Below, in pieces: positions 11,554 through 22,696 of a stretch of 64,000 nucleotides of DNA (position 1 is its first letter; every line of letters starts with the position of its first letter). Origin of the DNA: Austropuccinia psidii (taxonomy: Eukaryota > Basidiomycota > Pucciniomycetes > Pucciniales > Sphaerophragmiaceae); assembly GCA_023105745.1 (NCBI GenBank), contig JALGQZ010000005.1, positions 62,001 to 126,000 on the forward strand, read 5' to 3'. The translations under genes were made by a program, and so were the position numbers. Under the pieces are notes generated by a model. The model did no database searches, was not told the DNA's origin, and saw nothing but the letters and a program-made list of their open reading frames with translations.

Positions 11554-12977
11554 TGTCAGCCTGTGACTCAAAACCAGAGCACAAGCATGACAGCCAAAAT
11601 ACCATAAACCAATGGTATAGCCAATATACCACCAAAAGATGGAGCTGAGCCAAATTAGCTCAAAAGGTATCAAAAGAAAGAGGAAACTCACCCCTTTCCA
11701 AATATACAAGTCTCATCATCATAGGACAAAGAATAACAAAGTTATTCATGCTCAAAGTTATTGCTGAGCATAAACCTTAATTTTCACCTCCCATCTGAAA
11801 TACAGAGGAAGAGACTTAACCCCATCAAATGGGTATGCAAAATGAAGATCTAAGTCAGGGCTATCAAATGGTACCAGCCCAACTGAGCTAGCACCAATAT
11901 TACTGAAGTTATGGTCAAATTCAGACCAAATAAGGTTGAACAAAACACTCACCTCTCATCTAACTTCTACAGTTTTAGTGTGAGATACTTAAAGTGGGGA
12001 CTTTTGGAAAGAGCACAATCAGGGCTATCTGATGGTGTCATAAATTTCCTCATATCTCAACTATAGCAGAAGGTATGGGGCAAACAAGCCCAATACAGCT
12101 TTTTGCCTAAACCACACATGTGTATAAAAATCTTGTACATGGGATACCTTTGCCATATTTAATGATAACCATATCAAATAAGGTACCCTTGTGTCGACCA
12201 CATACAGGGCTACACACTAGTTCAGTTTTGAGGTTGATATCTCATAAAACAACAAAGTTATGGCTGTTTTAAGGTCAAAATCCCACATTTTGTCCAATAC
12301 AGTCTTACCATTGGATAATATCCCATAACCATGATTATGAGGTGTCAAAAAGACAAAGGAGCATGTTTCTACTTCAATACCTCATAATTCAGTCAATACT
12401 GGGGTCCCATACAGTTTCTGTACAGCATTCTACATGTCATACATGTCAGAAGAAGGCTATGTGGTCCCCAGATGAAAATTTCCACCCTGTATTGGTGAAA
12501 CCTGCCCAGATGTGGTTTCAAAACCACATCTGAGCCCAATACAGGCTATACAGGTCCTTGCAAACCACAAGCCTGTCTCAAGGAGTGAAAAAATCTTTAC
12601 TTCCTCTACGTGGAAAGGTCTAACAGCCCTTCCACCCCATTTCAGGATAAAAAGGAGGCTTTTCACAGCCAGAAATGCTTTCCTCATCCTGCTCTTGAAT
12701 TCCCTACGTAGTAAACTGTCAAAAACAGTTTTAATCTTGGGTAATAAACAGGTATAATTATAATCTTGATTATTGTAATCCAACAGGTAAAGCTGAACCC
12801 AGGGCTTTCAACAGCACTCACCACCACTATTCTGTAATAGTAAAGCCCTTCAATTTTATTATAAACCCTTATTTCTTCATAAAAAACATTCTTATTTTAA
12901 TCTTTTATCACGTGTCACAGTCATAGTTAAAGTTGTAAATAGACTAATTACTGCTTCATCATAGAATTATCCTGACA
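11554..12977 (+). mobile_element. Solo F4 LTR
   Basis: Starts TGTCAGCCTGTGACTC and ends TATCCTGACA, 1424 bp, with the exact target duplication ATTAT at 11549-11553 and 12978-12982. Its first 240 bases match the LTR start at 29379, which follows a decayed gypsy pol; this makes it an LTR of that family. It sits inside the F5 LTR. Confidence 0.8.
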
Positions 12978-13046
12978 ATTATGAACCATTTTTCCTCGGA
13001 AATTCAATGGTGACACTTTCAAGACTCCATTCCATAAGTCCATTTT

Positions 13047-14806
13047 TGAAAGGTGTGGATAAAAAACTTTGATTAAAAATCAAGTACTTTTCCTGTCCTC
13101 AAGATTTGTATAAGGTAATAATCAATTAAAAATAGTAAGAAATATTATTTTTAAGAGAAAACACGCCAATTTTATTGTTTATAACTTTATTAGTATAAGA
13201 CAATAATATTATAAAGATTTATTGTTTTATCAACAATAAAAATTTATCCAAAAAAATACTCTACAAGAGATATTTTAAGGCTACAAAAGAAATTTCTTCA
13301 AGAGCAATTTCAATTGGAATTAATTGAGCAATGAGCTGCAAGAAATTAATTAAAGAACAGAGTCTTTTAAAAGAATATTAAAGATAAAACATGCCCAAAA
13401 ATGACCAGAGTGAATTTGGAAACAAAGTGACAAAGTTTACAGTGATGAAAAATGCTTTAATTCACTTTTGGGGTGGTTCAGGGGTAAAAATGATTATAAA
13501 AGTTACAAACAGTGATTATAATGATTTTTTCACGTGGCTAAAAGGTTTAAAATGATTTAAGAATGGTGGTTGGAATCTCTTATTGATTGGTTTAACAATG
13601 TTTAAACTAATAATAAAAGGAAAAGATTCTAACATGAAGAGAAAAGTGGGGCAAAGAAGACATTCTTTTATAGCCATCAGTTTTCTTACTCCAAAAGTAA
13701 AATCTACTCTTGTCAGTCGTGAAAAACAGTCTGACAACAGAAAATCCAATAATGGCATCATTGAACCCTGGTTAAGACCAAAAAAGGGCTGGTTTAAGCC
13801 ATTTTAGACCCTTAAATCAGCCATTGCTATAGCAATACCTGGTCTAGAGCCTTCAAAATACGTCAAAATGTGTGTAAGAGACGTAGACACCAGTTGAAAC
13901 TGTCTTTACTATGATTGTTTTATCTTAAGGGTAGTTTTACCCTCTTGGAAACAGCTAAAACTACCCCAGTTGGTATCAAAACCTCATCATCAATTGGGTC
14001 CACAGTCCCAATCAGCAAGGGCTTTGGGGGTCTAGCTCCCCCTTAAAGCTAGAGTTCCTTTTCCCCCCCAAATTTAATCTTCCCAATTTATTTTTCCTTT
14101 AATTCCTCATCATGTATTATACTTATAGTTTACATATGTAAATCAATTGAGTTGTACAGTTCAATACAGTAATAATTGATACCTCATATGTAAATCAAAG
14201 TTCACTTATGTAATACACGCGCACATTTTGACATTTCAATTGAATTCAATTGAAAATACTTTAATTCCTCATAACTTCTAAAATATACACAACACCTCAA
14301 TTTTAACACAAATTTTGGTGATTAACACTACATGCAATGTGAATTAAATTAAAGCTTTGAGGATTTTCAATTTTCATACAGAAAATACTAAAAACTTAAT
14401 TTAAGCCTATTTATAGTTGAGTTACAAAATTTTCACTCAGAGGTGACCCCACCTGATTTTTTTATGAGGAATCCAATGGTGAAATAGTTTTTATATGTTT
14501 ATTTATTGGATAAAAAGCTATAATAGTTTTTATTCAACTTTTTTCCAAATTTATTTAATTTCTTACAATTTTGTTAAAAATTCATTTTTACTTAACGTTT
14601 TCAAGTATAAAGGTAATTTTACAATTTCAAAATTTAATGTAATTTTATTTTTAAATTGTAATTAAATTTTTAATTGTGAATATAATTTTATATTTATATT
14701 TTCATTTTCATTTTAATAATATAAAGAAATTTATTTTATTTGTATTTATATGTTAATTTTGTATTTGTGGTCTTTTGGGTATATGAAATTACCTCTAAGG
14801 CTCACA
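13047..14806 (-). repeat. 3' LTR of F3-b
   Basis: The left end reads TGAAAGGTGTGGAT (usual TGTAAGG with one change); the right end is AAGGCTCACA. The adjoining TTCCCTCCCCCTAAAAAAAG, read in reverse, is a purine run directly before the LTR, as expected of a polypurine tract. 1760 bp. Confidence 0.8.
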
Positions 14807-14830
14807 TTCCCTCCCCCTAAAAAAAGAATA
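14807..14830 (-). other. F3-b polypurine tract
   Basis: On the minus strand this is an uninterrupted A/G-rich run ending AGGGGGAGGGAA next to the LTR start TGTGAGCC, the classic position for plus-strand DNA priming. Confidence 0.6.
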
Positions 14831-14944
14831 TTACTTTGTAATATTGTTATTTCTAGTGTGCCTGAACCTTCTGAGAAGTTTAGTAGCTTCAGGTATGTCT
14901 TTTTCTCTTTTTCTGTCTTCAGACAGATGTCCTGATAAGGGGCT

Positions 14945-15240
14945 CTCATGGCATTTTTTTAGTACAAAATTGATTAATGACCTGTCCACAACTGTCATGA
15001 CACATGTGTGCTTGGTCCTGTGATAAATTATACAATCCAGTAGGTGAAATCTTTCTTTATCATATCATCCTTTCCATACTTCATCCAAGGCATGTATTAG
15101 AGAGTTGTCTTTACAGTCTTTGTTCACTAATTGGTATAAGATGCTACAATTGTTATCTTGAATGTAACTATTTCTGACCTCTTAAAAGAAGGTGGTGTTC
15201 AAGTCTGTAACACTTATTCCTTCTATTGGGATTTGGTTTT
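14945..15240 (-). pseudogene. F3-b pol remnant before integrase
   Basis: The minus strand reads PIEGISVTD, NCSILYQLVNKDCKD, HALDEVWKG and [14 protein letters not shown] with scattered stops. This matches the segment between RNase H and the integrase zinc site of the intact F1 protein ([26 protein letters not shown]). It joins almost directly to the end of the short gag-related frame at 15223, so about 2 kb of protease-RT-RNase H has been lost. The integrase core is missing on the other side. Confidence 0.6.
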
Positions 15241-15774
15241 CATAAGTTGTGCCCCTTGAGCTTTTGATAAATCAATTTGACTATTGCTCAATTGTGGCAA
15301 CTGGGAATAAGATTCCATGATGTCAAAAGTGGCATTGATATTTTCTATATCTTTTGAAGATTCAGAAAATATGGATGACTTATCATCTGAATTGTCTTCA
15401 ATTATCTCATCTTTTTCAACATCAGGTACCTTTTCAATATTAATTTCATTGATTTCCCCCCTTTTTGGACATGTATTGGCTAAATGGGTGGTGCTTTGGA
15501 AAATATGCCACTTTCTGATTGTATCTGCAGATTTATACCTAACATTATTAGAATTTTCTTTTGGGTTTTTGTCCAAAGAATCTTTCCAAGGTGTATTAAG
15601 CCTTGTTTCAAGATTAACCCTACTAGAACCAATATTGGGTCTGGTGGTTACTTCTTCTAATATATTGATAATATCCTCTGCTGAAGATTGTTCAGTAGTC
15701 CTGCTTTTGACAGCATGCTCCAAGTCACCTCCACATTGTCTCAGAATTCTTCTATGGATCATAAATTCTGACAT
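15223..15774 (-). pseudogene. F3-b Gag C-terminal part with zinc knuckle
   Basis: A 183-residue open frame begins MSEFMIHRRILRQCGGDLEH, the end of the Gag domain. It holds a nucleocapsid knuckle [19 protein letters not shown] in which the first two cysteines are Trp-neighbouring His/Phe variants (one Cys is lost, C to F). It ends in an acidic stretch and SKAQGAQLMKTKSQ. In the intact F1 protein this region leads into protease. A frameshift near 15775-15925 separates it from the main gag frame. RNA binding is probably weakened by the missing cysteine. Confidence 0.65.
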
Positions 15775-15924
15775 TTCAGGATATAATGCTGTTAATCTGT
15801 CTTTTTATTGGAAAAACCATGGTAAAGCTTTGTCTTTATCAGCATTAAATTTGGAAGATTCAAAGGCTGTTTCCACTTCAAACCTCCAAGAATCATTGGC
15901 CCATTTGTTGATAATCTGGGTTTT

Positions 15925-17568
15925 TCACCAAGTACAACTTTTGTGCCCATATGCTTGTCTCAATTTGATATACCATCTGTGAGCTGATTTTGTAAACAAG
16001 GTGTTAAATCTGCCTGTTACCAATCTGTCTGGTAATTCAAAATCCTCTTTGATCATGTCAATACCTCTAATGAAATCCATATGGTCATACTCTCCTTCAC
16101 CACTGAAGTGAGGCCATTCTTTAATTTTTGGAACTTCTTTCAAGAGCTCTTGGCCCATTGATGGCTCCAAGTTATGAAAAGAAGTAGAAAATTCATTTTT
16201 TAACTGTGAATTTTCAATATCCAATACTTGTGGATTGGGAATTCTTGCATCTTCATCTTGATTCAGAGGTGTATACATTCTTGGTAAGGTGTTTAGCAGT
16301 TGTTCAATATCATTCATTTTACTGTTGTTACACCTTTGTGAATCTCTTAATTCAAGTTGCAAGTTTTGTATAGAGTTTATGAAATTCTTTTTATGATCAT
16401 CCTCTTTATATGTCAGCTCATTCCATAATTCTGATTTTTTAGTATTATCAGATATAACTTCATTTAACTTTATTGTTAATTTTGATATTTCCTCTCTTGA
16501 GGTATCAAAATGCTTTTTCAGGGAAACTATATTTGTCTTTACGTCAGCAAATGATTTTGAAATATCATCAAGAGCTTTTTTATTATCTTCTTTGATAGTG
16601 CTTATGGCTTGGTTTATTCTTGTTTCAGTTATGTCATCAATATTGAATTTAGAATATTTTTCTGTTAATTCTTTAATAATGGCAGATTGCTCATTTATCT
16701 TAATGCCAAAAGAATTATCATTATTGGAAGTTTTGATTGTTCTTAAGACTCTTTCAAAGCATTTAAGTGTATCATTTATTTGACTCAGACTCAAGTTATT
16801 TGTCTTAAGATTGTCACAAATTGATGTATTTGTATCAGAAAGATGACTTTTTACGTCAGAAATAGCTTTATACAACTCTGGAATACACTCAAAAGTATCA
16901 GAAATTATTTTTGATATTTCAATCTGGCTTCCTCCTTCTTTTGTAATTCCATCATGGTTCTGGCCATCTGAAATAAATTTTCCATGGCATCCTGTTGAAT
17001 CTTTGGGATTCTGTAGCCCTGGCTGTAAGGTTTTGGGGCTGGTGCCTTCCCTTTGCCCTTGTTTGGAGTTTGTGGCTGCGTTTTCACGATAAAATTGCTG
17101 CTGCTGGCCACTGGGGCTGTTTTTGGCACTGGTTTGGGTGGTGGAGGGTTGTTTTTCCTCCATTTTAGTGTCAAAAGCATTATGTTTTTCTTCTCCATCA
17201 ATGGATGCCATCCATTGAGCAATTTGCAAGTATTGGGATGGCCCGGGAATTTTCTCACAGTCAGGTAAGAATTCATGCAATTCTTCCACAGGTCTGCAAG
17301 GATCTGGTACTCCTTGAACTGAAGTGAATTGTGGTATGCACTGTGGCTGGCTTTGTATATGTCCACTGAGGCTTGTTGTGGCGGTGTCAGCTCTTTTTGA
17401 AGGTAAAATGGTATTATCAGCTTCAGAATGACCCATTTTAGTTGTTTGGAAGTCATCAACTGACCCTTTTCCTTCTGAACCTGATTGGCCTCTGCCATAA
17501 TCATGTCTATTACCTTTCTGGGAGCTGCTTGAGGGGTTATAGCTGGCTCCTGATCTGGTTGAAGGCGT
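15925..17568 (-). CDS. F3-b Gag, long open frame (start codon lost)
   Basis: An open frame of about 547 codons without a stop. Sister copies start with ATG (MPSTRSGASYN); here that codon is ACG at 17566-17568, so the first ATG is at 17436 (503 residues). Order: Ser/Gln-rich N-terminus, a dual-coding part (17504-16905), a coiled-coil-like region (KTNNLSLSQIN to SELWNELTY), then the Gag domain (KEWPHFSGEGEYDHMDFIRG, RWYIKLRQAYGHKS). It ends early by a frameshift at 15925; the capsid end continues in another frame at 15774. A structural particle protein by family. Remaining open in an otherwise deleted element is notable. Confidence 0.6.
   Translation of the reverse strand, partial: TPSTRSGASYNPSSSSQKGNRHDYGRGQSGSEGKGSVDDFQTTKMGHSEADNTILPSKRADTATTSLSGHIQSQPQCIPQFTSVQGVPDPCRPVEELHEFLPDCEKIPGPSQYLQIAQWMASIDGEEKHNAFDTKMEEKQPSTTQTSAKNSPSGQQQQFYRENAATNSKQGQREGTSPKTLQPGLQNPKDSTGCHGKFISDGQNHDGITKEGGSQIEISKIISDTFECIPELYKAISDVKSHLSDTNTSICDNLKTNNLSLSQINDTLKCFERVLRTIKTSNNDNSFGIKINEQSAIIKELTEKYSKFNIDDITETRINQAISTIKEDNKKALDDISKSFADVKTNIVSLKKHFDTSREEISKLTIKLNEVISDNTKKSELWNELTYKEDDHKKNFINSIQNLQLELRDSQRCNNSKMNDIEQLLNTLPRMYTPLNQDEDARIPNPQVLDIENSQLKNEFSTSFHNLEPSMGQELLKEVPKIKEWPHFSGEGEYDHMDFIRGIDMIKEDFELPDRLVTGRFNTLFTKSAHRWYIKLRQAYGHKSCTW
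16905..17504 (-). CDS. Conserved +1-frame ORF in gag (ORF-X), F3-b
   Basis: 199 codons, overlapping the Gag frame completely. Landmarks: QASVDIYKASHSAYH, LLNGWHPL, APVASSSN, a lysine/proline-rich linker, then QGYRIPKIQQDAMEN.FQMARTMME and a charged tail ending YQK. The same landmarks in the same order occur in F1 (35418-36002) and F2 (47456-47953), although the DNA is strongly diverged. I know of no assigned function. A basic, Pro-rich protein with a helical MARTMME tail could bind RNA or Gag, but that is a guess. Confidence 0.6.
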   Translation of the reverse strand: MIMAEANQVQKEKGQLMTSKQLKWVILKLIIPFYLQKELTPPQQASVDIYKASHSAYHNSLQFKEYQILADLWKNCMNSYLTVRKFPGHPNTCKLLNGWHPLMEKKNIMLLTLKWRKNNPPPPKPVPKTAPVASSSNFIVKTQPQTPNKGKGKAPAPKPYSQGYRIPKIQQDAMENLFQMARTMMELQKKEEARLKYQK

Positions 17569-17618
17569 AATTATGGTTATAAAGGCTTAAAATAGTAATT
17601 TTACGTCAAAAAACTTAC

Positions 17619-17816
17619 TATTGGCCAAATCTTTGGCTTTCTGAAGAGTATTAATTATTTCCAAGTTGACTAATTCAGAAGAAATTGGCTCTGGTTGAAT
17701 ATCCTGAGTCACAATAATAGTACTATTATGATCAGAATTAACAGTACTGGCAGGAATGATGCTGGTTACTGTTGAGGCTGTTTCAATGTTTTCTTCTCTT
17801 ACCACATTGTCAGACA
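17619..17816 (-). other. F3-b leader exon-like segment
   Basis: Bounded by TTTTAG before 17816 and by GTAAGT after 17619 (minus strand), 198 nt, open throughout (SDNVVREENIETASTVTSII and on to LQKAKDLAN). Equivalent segments sit at 6780-6977 (same length), 35029-35172 and 47034-47183. All intact donors fall after the first base of a codon. Splicing itself is inferred. Confidence 0.5.
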
Positions 17817-18017
17817 CTAAAATTAATGAAAAAGCCAATTAATTAAGTTAAAAAAGGGTTATTTCAAAAAAGAAATAAAAATATAAGCCTCACTTATAAT
17901 ATGAAAAAAATATTTTTTATGGATCTTTTGGATTATAAGTATTTTTTATATGTTTTAGATTTTTTCAATATAAGAAAAAAGTTTAAAAAGAGTAAAAAAA
18001 ATATTTCACAGGTAAAA

Positions 18018-18038
18018 TATCATGGCTAGGCCCCCAAA
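18018..18038 (-). other. F3-b primer-binding-site-like motif
   Basis: Minus strand TTTGGGGGCCTAGCCATGAT directly after the 5' LTR end CCTTACA; the same conserved motif as in F1 and F2. Confidence 0.5.
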
Positions 18039-19857
18039 TGTAAGGTGTGGATATGAAACTTTGATTAAAAATCAAGTACTTTTCCTGTCCTCAAAATTTG
18101 TATAAGGTAATAATCAATTGAAAATAGTAAGAAGTATTATTTTTAAGAGAAAAAAATGCCAATTTTATTGTTTATAACTTTATTAGTATAAAACAATAAT
18201 ATTATAAAGATTTATTTTTTTACCAACAATAAACATTTATTCAAAAAACTACTCTACAAGAGATATTTCAAGGCTACAAAAGAAATTTCTTCAAGAGCAA
18301 TTTCAATTGGAATTAATTGAGCAATGAGCTTCAAGCAATGAATTAAAGAACAGAGTCTTTAAAAAGAATATTAAAGAGAAAACACGCCCAAAAGTGACCA
18401 GAGTGAATTTGGAAACAAAGTGACAAAGTTTACAGTGATGAAAGATGCTTTAATTCACTTTTGGGGTGGTTCAGGGGTAAAAATGATTATAAAGGTTACA
18501 AACAATGATTATAATGATTTTTTCACGTGGTTAAAAGGTTTAAAATGATTTAAGAAAGGTGGTTAGAATCTTCTATTGATTGGTTTAACAATGTTTAAAC
18601 TAATTATAAAAAGAAAAGATTCTCACATGAAGATAAAAGTGGGGCAAAGAAGAAATTCTTTTATAGCCATCAATTTTCTTACTCCAAAAGTAAAATTTAC
18701 TCTTTTCAGTCGTGAAAAACTGTCTGACAACAAAAAAGCCAATTATGGCATCATTGAACTCTGGTTTAGACCAAAAAAGGGCTGGTTTAAGCCATTTTAG
18801 ACCCTTAAATCAGCCATTGCTATAGCAATACCTGGTCTAGAGCCTTCAAAAGACGTCAGAATGTGTGTAAGAGACGTAGAAACAAGTCAAAACTGTTTTT
18901 ACTATGATTGTTTTATGTTAAGGGTAGTTTTATCCTCTTGGAAACAGCTAAAGCTACCCCAGTTGGTATCAAAACCTCATCATCAATTGAGTCCACAGAC
19001 CCTGTAGCTCAATTCCAGGCCAAAAGTGATGAACTTTTGCGTGAATTTTGACACCACACGCCTGTCAGCAAGGATTTTGGGGGTCTAGCTCCTCCTTACA
19101 GCTGGAGTTCCTTTCCCCCCCAAATTTAATCTTTCCAATTTATTTTTCCTTTAATTCCTCATCATGTATTATACTTATAATTTACATATGTAAATCAATT
19201 GAGTTGTACAGTTCAATACAGTAATAATTGATACCTCATATGTAAATCAAAGTTCACTTATGTAATACATGCACACATTTTGACATTTCAATTGAATTCA
19301 ATTGAAAATACTTTAATTCCTCATAATTCTAAAATATACACAACAACCCAATTTTAACACAAATTTTGGTGATTAACACTACATGTGATGTGAATTAAAT
19401 TGTAGCTTTGAGGATTTTCAATTTTCATACAGAAAATACTAAAAACTTAATTTAAGCTTATTTAGAGTTGAGTTATAAAAATTTTCACTCAGAGGTGCCC
19501 CCACCTGATTTTTTATGAGGAATCCAATGGTGAAATAACTCTTATATGTTTATTTATTGGATAAAAAGTCATAATAGTTTTTATTTAACTTTTTTCCAAA
19601 TTTATTTAATTTCTTACAATTTTGTTAAAAATTCATTTTTACTTAATTTTTTCAAGTATAAATGTAATTTTACAATTTCAAACGTTAATGTAATTTTATT
19701 TTTAAATTGTAATTAAATTTTTAATTGTGAATATAATTTTATATTTATATATTCATTTTCATTTTAATAATATAAAGAAATTTCTTTTATTTATATTTAT
19801 ATGTTAATTTTGTATTTGTGGTCTTTTGGGTATATGAAATTACCTCTAAGGCTCACA
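18039..19857 (-). repeat. 5' LTR of F3-b
   Basis: Reads TGTAAGGTGTGGATATG at the left and CTCTAAGGCTCACA at the right, 1819 bp. Near-identical to the partner LTR at 13047 with small indels. Confidence 0.8.
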
Positions 19858-20668
19858 ATTTTGAAGGGAAGAATTATCTTACTCAAGTTTGCAATGCATG
19901 GCGTAATCCAGAAGGTAATTCAAGCACCCCAACTCTCTGGCTGTCCAGTTATTGGTATTTCATCTCAGGACTATTCAAGAGGGTTATTTCTAGATGGTTG
20001 TTTAGCATCAAGACAGTTTCAAGGGATAAAGTATTCCTTGGACAGTTAAATTATTCCATACAGGATTTCTTCAGGCAATCTGTATGGCATCGACCCCTTT
20101 GGGCCAATTCATATTCCACTGTGGGTTTGAAGGCACACAGGTAAAATTTTAAGATGGCCAGATCTGTATTGACCCAATCCAGTCAATATAGCTGGGTGAC
20201 TCACCTTCCAGGATCAGTTTTTCAGCTTTTCACATATACTGGCCACATTTTCACCCCTGGGGACTTTTTCCCAGGTTAATTAATATGTTGAATTTATTTT
20301 TATCCTTATTTGCTTTTTTCATTATCAAAGTAAATACTGATAGTCTTAAGTCAGTCATTTGCACCTTTTTATTCACCTGTAAGTGGATATTGGTGGTTAT
20401 ATCATTTACTGATTCCATTGTTCTTTCTGGCAGGTTGAAACAGTGAGTTGAGGATTCATTTGGTTGGCTCTTTGGCCTTTGGATTTCTCTTATCATCTTT
20501 GGCCTTTGGCATCCTTCTTATTTTGGCATATCTTGTATTGTTTTCATTTTCCCTTAAAAAAATATACTCTTTTTTATTTCTTTATTATTTTGGAGCCCTC
20601 CAAGTGAGCTCTTGATTCCTGAGTGCCAGGCCACTTGTTTTTTCACCAAGAGCCTCTGTGACAACAAA

Positions 20669-21935
20669 ACATTCAGCTAATACATGTCCAAAAAGGGGAA
20701 AAATCAATGAAATTGAAATTTAGAAGGAACCTGATGTTGAAAAAGAAGATTTAATTGAAAAAAGTCAAATTATAAATCATCAATATTTTCTGAATCTTTA
20801 AAACATATAGAGAATATCAATGTCACATTTGACATCATTGAATCTTATTCCCATGTGCCAAAAATAAGTAATAGTCAAGTTGATTTATCAAAACTTCAAG
20901 ATGTGCAGCTTATAAAAACCAAGCCAAACAGAGGCAAAGGTTATACAGATGGTAATTCCTGTATAACAGAAGTGGTAATTGATAACAAACCCACTAAGCT
21001 TCTACTTGACCCATGAGCCTTCTGCTCTTGTGTTGGCAAACCTTTTCTTAAAAATTGTGTCCCAAATTCTGAAGATCAATTATCACCAATTGATAGAATA
21101 CAATTCAACAGTGAAAGTAATCCAATGAAAGAATTGGGAATAATTGCAACTGCTGTCATATTTCCACATATAAATGGAAATTTAAGAATAACTGTTGAAA
21201 TTTTTATTACAAAAAATCTCTCAAGTACCCATTTTGTATTGGGAAATGATTTTTTGATCATGTATGGCATAGATTGACATAACAATAGAGACAGATAGTT
21301 TACTAGTGGGGACGATAAGCCTCAAAAATTTTATTTCTTACCATTTGAGAGACGAATTAAATTAAATAAAGTATCACCAGCAAGCTTGGAGTTAGAAAAG
21401 TTCAAGTATGGACAGTTTAATGAAGCTGAAATAAGTTTTCATATTACTGATAAACAGGAAAGTGAGCTTTCTGCCCTTTTATATGACCCCAAAGAAGGCT
21501 TTTCATCAGATAAAGAACCACCAGGGAAATATTTGGTCATGAAGTTGAAATTATTTTTAATATTGAAAGACCCCACCCACCACTCATGAGAAGACCTGCA
21601 TATCCAGCAAGCCCAAAATCAAGAGAAGCACTGGAATTCCTAGACCTGGGGGTGATAAAAAAGGCTGGCCACAATAAGGAAGTAGAGATAACTACACAAC
21701 TCATAGTCGCATGGAATAATGGAAAATCCAGAATGGTTGGGTACTTTTGAGCTCTGAACACCTACACTGTCCCAGACAGGTACCTAATACCAAAGATCCA
21801 AATTGCCCTCACCCAAATATCTCAAGCAGTTTAAGTAATTTCTATGGATTCACTTAAAGGATTTAATCAAAACTTAGTGACACCAAGGGAAAGAAAATAA
21901 CTGAGAATTATTTTTCACTGTGGGGTGTATGAATA
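20669..21935 (+). pseudogene. F3-a zinc knuckle, protease and start of RT
   Basis: Resumes exactly where the F5 LTR interrupted the knuckle (NTCPKRGKINEI). It then gives protease-like sequence (LLLDPXAFCSCVGKPF, with the DTG changed), VLGNDFLIMYGID, the linker and the RT beginning ([60 protein letters not shown]). Multiple stops make it non-functional. It breaks off at HCGVYEY, ahead of the RT catalytic YIDD motif, at the next F5 LTR. Confidence 0.65.
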
Positions 21936-22696
21936 TGTCACAGCCACTATCAGGGGTAAGGGTTTCAACCTTGAACCCACTCAGAATCATGAAACCAGCA
22001 AATCCAGTATGTATATCAGAAATCAGTTTCAGCAAATCTTCTTTCTGAAACCTGCATACAGCTTGGTTCATCAATACAGCCTTTCAATACCTGTACAGGT
22101 TGTATTCACAAAATACAGTTTGGATTAACAAGACTGAAACTGTATGATAACCCAGCTTCACCACACCTCTTGTACAGACCCTGTACAGCCATATAGGGGC
22201 TGTATTATTCAAAGAAATTCAAATCAAGACTTCTCTCAAGAAATTTCAATCTTTGGATCAGGGCTGGTGGATTCTCACATATACCCGCCCCTCTTTATCC
22301 CTCAGGGGACTTTTTCCCCAGTTAATTTATATATTGTTAATTTATTACTTTATGAATATTCTTACTCTTATTTTTGAGTACTATATTTATTGGTATTAAG
22401 TTAGTCTTTGCATTTCTTCTTTGCCTGTACAGTATGAGTTGTGGTGTCCATATCCTTATTAACCCTTCTCTTTCCTTCTGACAGGTTGGAACAGTGGACT
22501 TGGACTTGTTTGTGGTTGGCTATTTTATATATTACTATTATTCTTTGTTTCTGCTTTTCTTATATTTCTTCAATTAGGAGTTTTATCTTATTACACTCTT
22601 AAATGTAATCTACTTTATTTTATCTTTCAGCCCTCCATACGTGAGGCCAGTTTACTGAGTGCCAGGCCCTCTTCACTTAGAAGAGCCCCTGTGGCA
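21936..22696 (+). mobile_element. F5 LTR at a rearrangement joint
   Basis: Starts TGTCACAGCC and ends CCTGTGGCA, 761 bp, similar to the F5 LTR ending at 20663. The flanks do not match as a target duplication (GAATA before, CCCTG after). The left flank is plus-strand F3 RT and the right flank is minus-strand F3 gag, so the borders were probably joined by recombination. Contains several CTGTACAG-type palindromes (for example near 22092 and 22180). Confidence 0.5.

Larger units (their letters stand above)
13047..19857 (-). mobile_element. Gypsy element F3-b, internally deleted, both LTRs present
   Basis: A complete minus-strand insertion of 6811 bp: 3' LTR 13047-14806, internal region 14807-18038, 5' LTR 18039-19857. 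The target duplication ATTTT is exact (13042-13046 and 19858-19862). The internal region keeps the leader, gag and a small pre-integrase piece of pol. Protease, RT, RNase H, most of integrase and the C-terminal end are missing. It could move only with enzymes supplied by another copy. Confidence 0.85.
10908..20663 (+). mobile_element. F5 LTR inserted in Gag zinc knuckle (itself twice interrupted)
   Basis: Starts TGTCACAG at 10908 and ends GTGACA at 20663. Flanking bases are ACAAC (10903-10907) and ACAAA (20664-20668), a target duplication with one mismatch. Taking it out restores the C-x2-C-x4-H-x4-C spacing of the knuckle, which fixes the right border. Net length after removing the two nested insertions is about 1.5 kb. 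The last 430 bp resemble the F5 copy at 21936-22696 (CACATATAC..GCC, CTTTTTCCC, GAGTGCCAGGCC). No coding frame is seen. Orientation is taken from that copy. Confidence 0.65.
4764..21935 (+). mobile_element. Gypsy element F3-a, interrupted and 3'-truncated
   Basis: A plus-strand Ty3/gypsy element made of a 5' LTR (4764-6559), primer site, gag and the start of pol. It is interrupted by a solo LTR at 7712-9508 and by the F5 LTR at 10908-20663. The coding parts are 6780-7711, 9514-10907 and 20669-21935. It stops in the RT domain where another F5 LTR starts at 21936; no 3' LTR is in the window. All coding parts carry stops and frameshifts. It is the oldest layer of this nest. Confidence 0.75.

Noticed and set aside
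11017..11709. Several ORFs in the GGCC-rich segment
   Set aside because: Open mainly because the segment is G+C-rich; overlapping frames on both strands, no domain-like motif.
12457..12783. 108-codon minus-strand ORF in the F4 LTR
   Set aside because: Inside a solo LTR with clean ends and duplication; no similarity to a known family.
13583..13807. Recurring 74-codon ORF (also at 18576, and a minus version at 5794)
   Set aside because: Lies antisense in each F3 LTR; it recurs because the LTR is repeated. No start context and frame changes between copies.
15317..15982. 221-codon plus-strand ORF
   Set aside because: Exact antisense of the F3-b Gag C-terminal part; no recognisable protein and no support from the sister copies.
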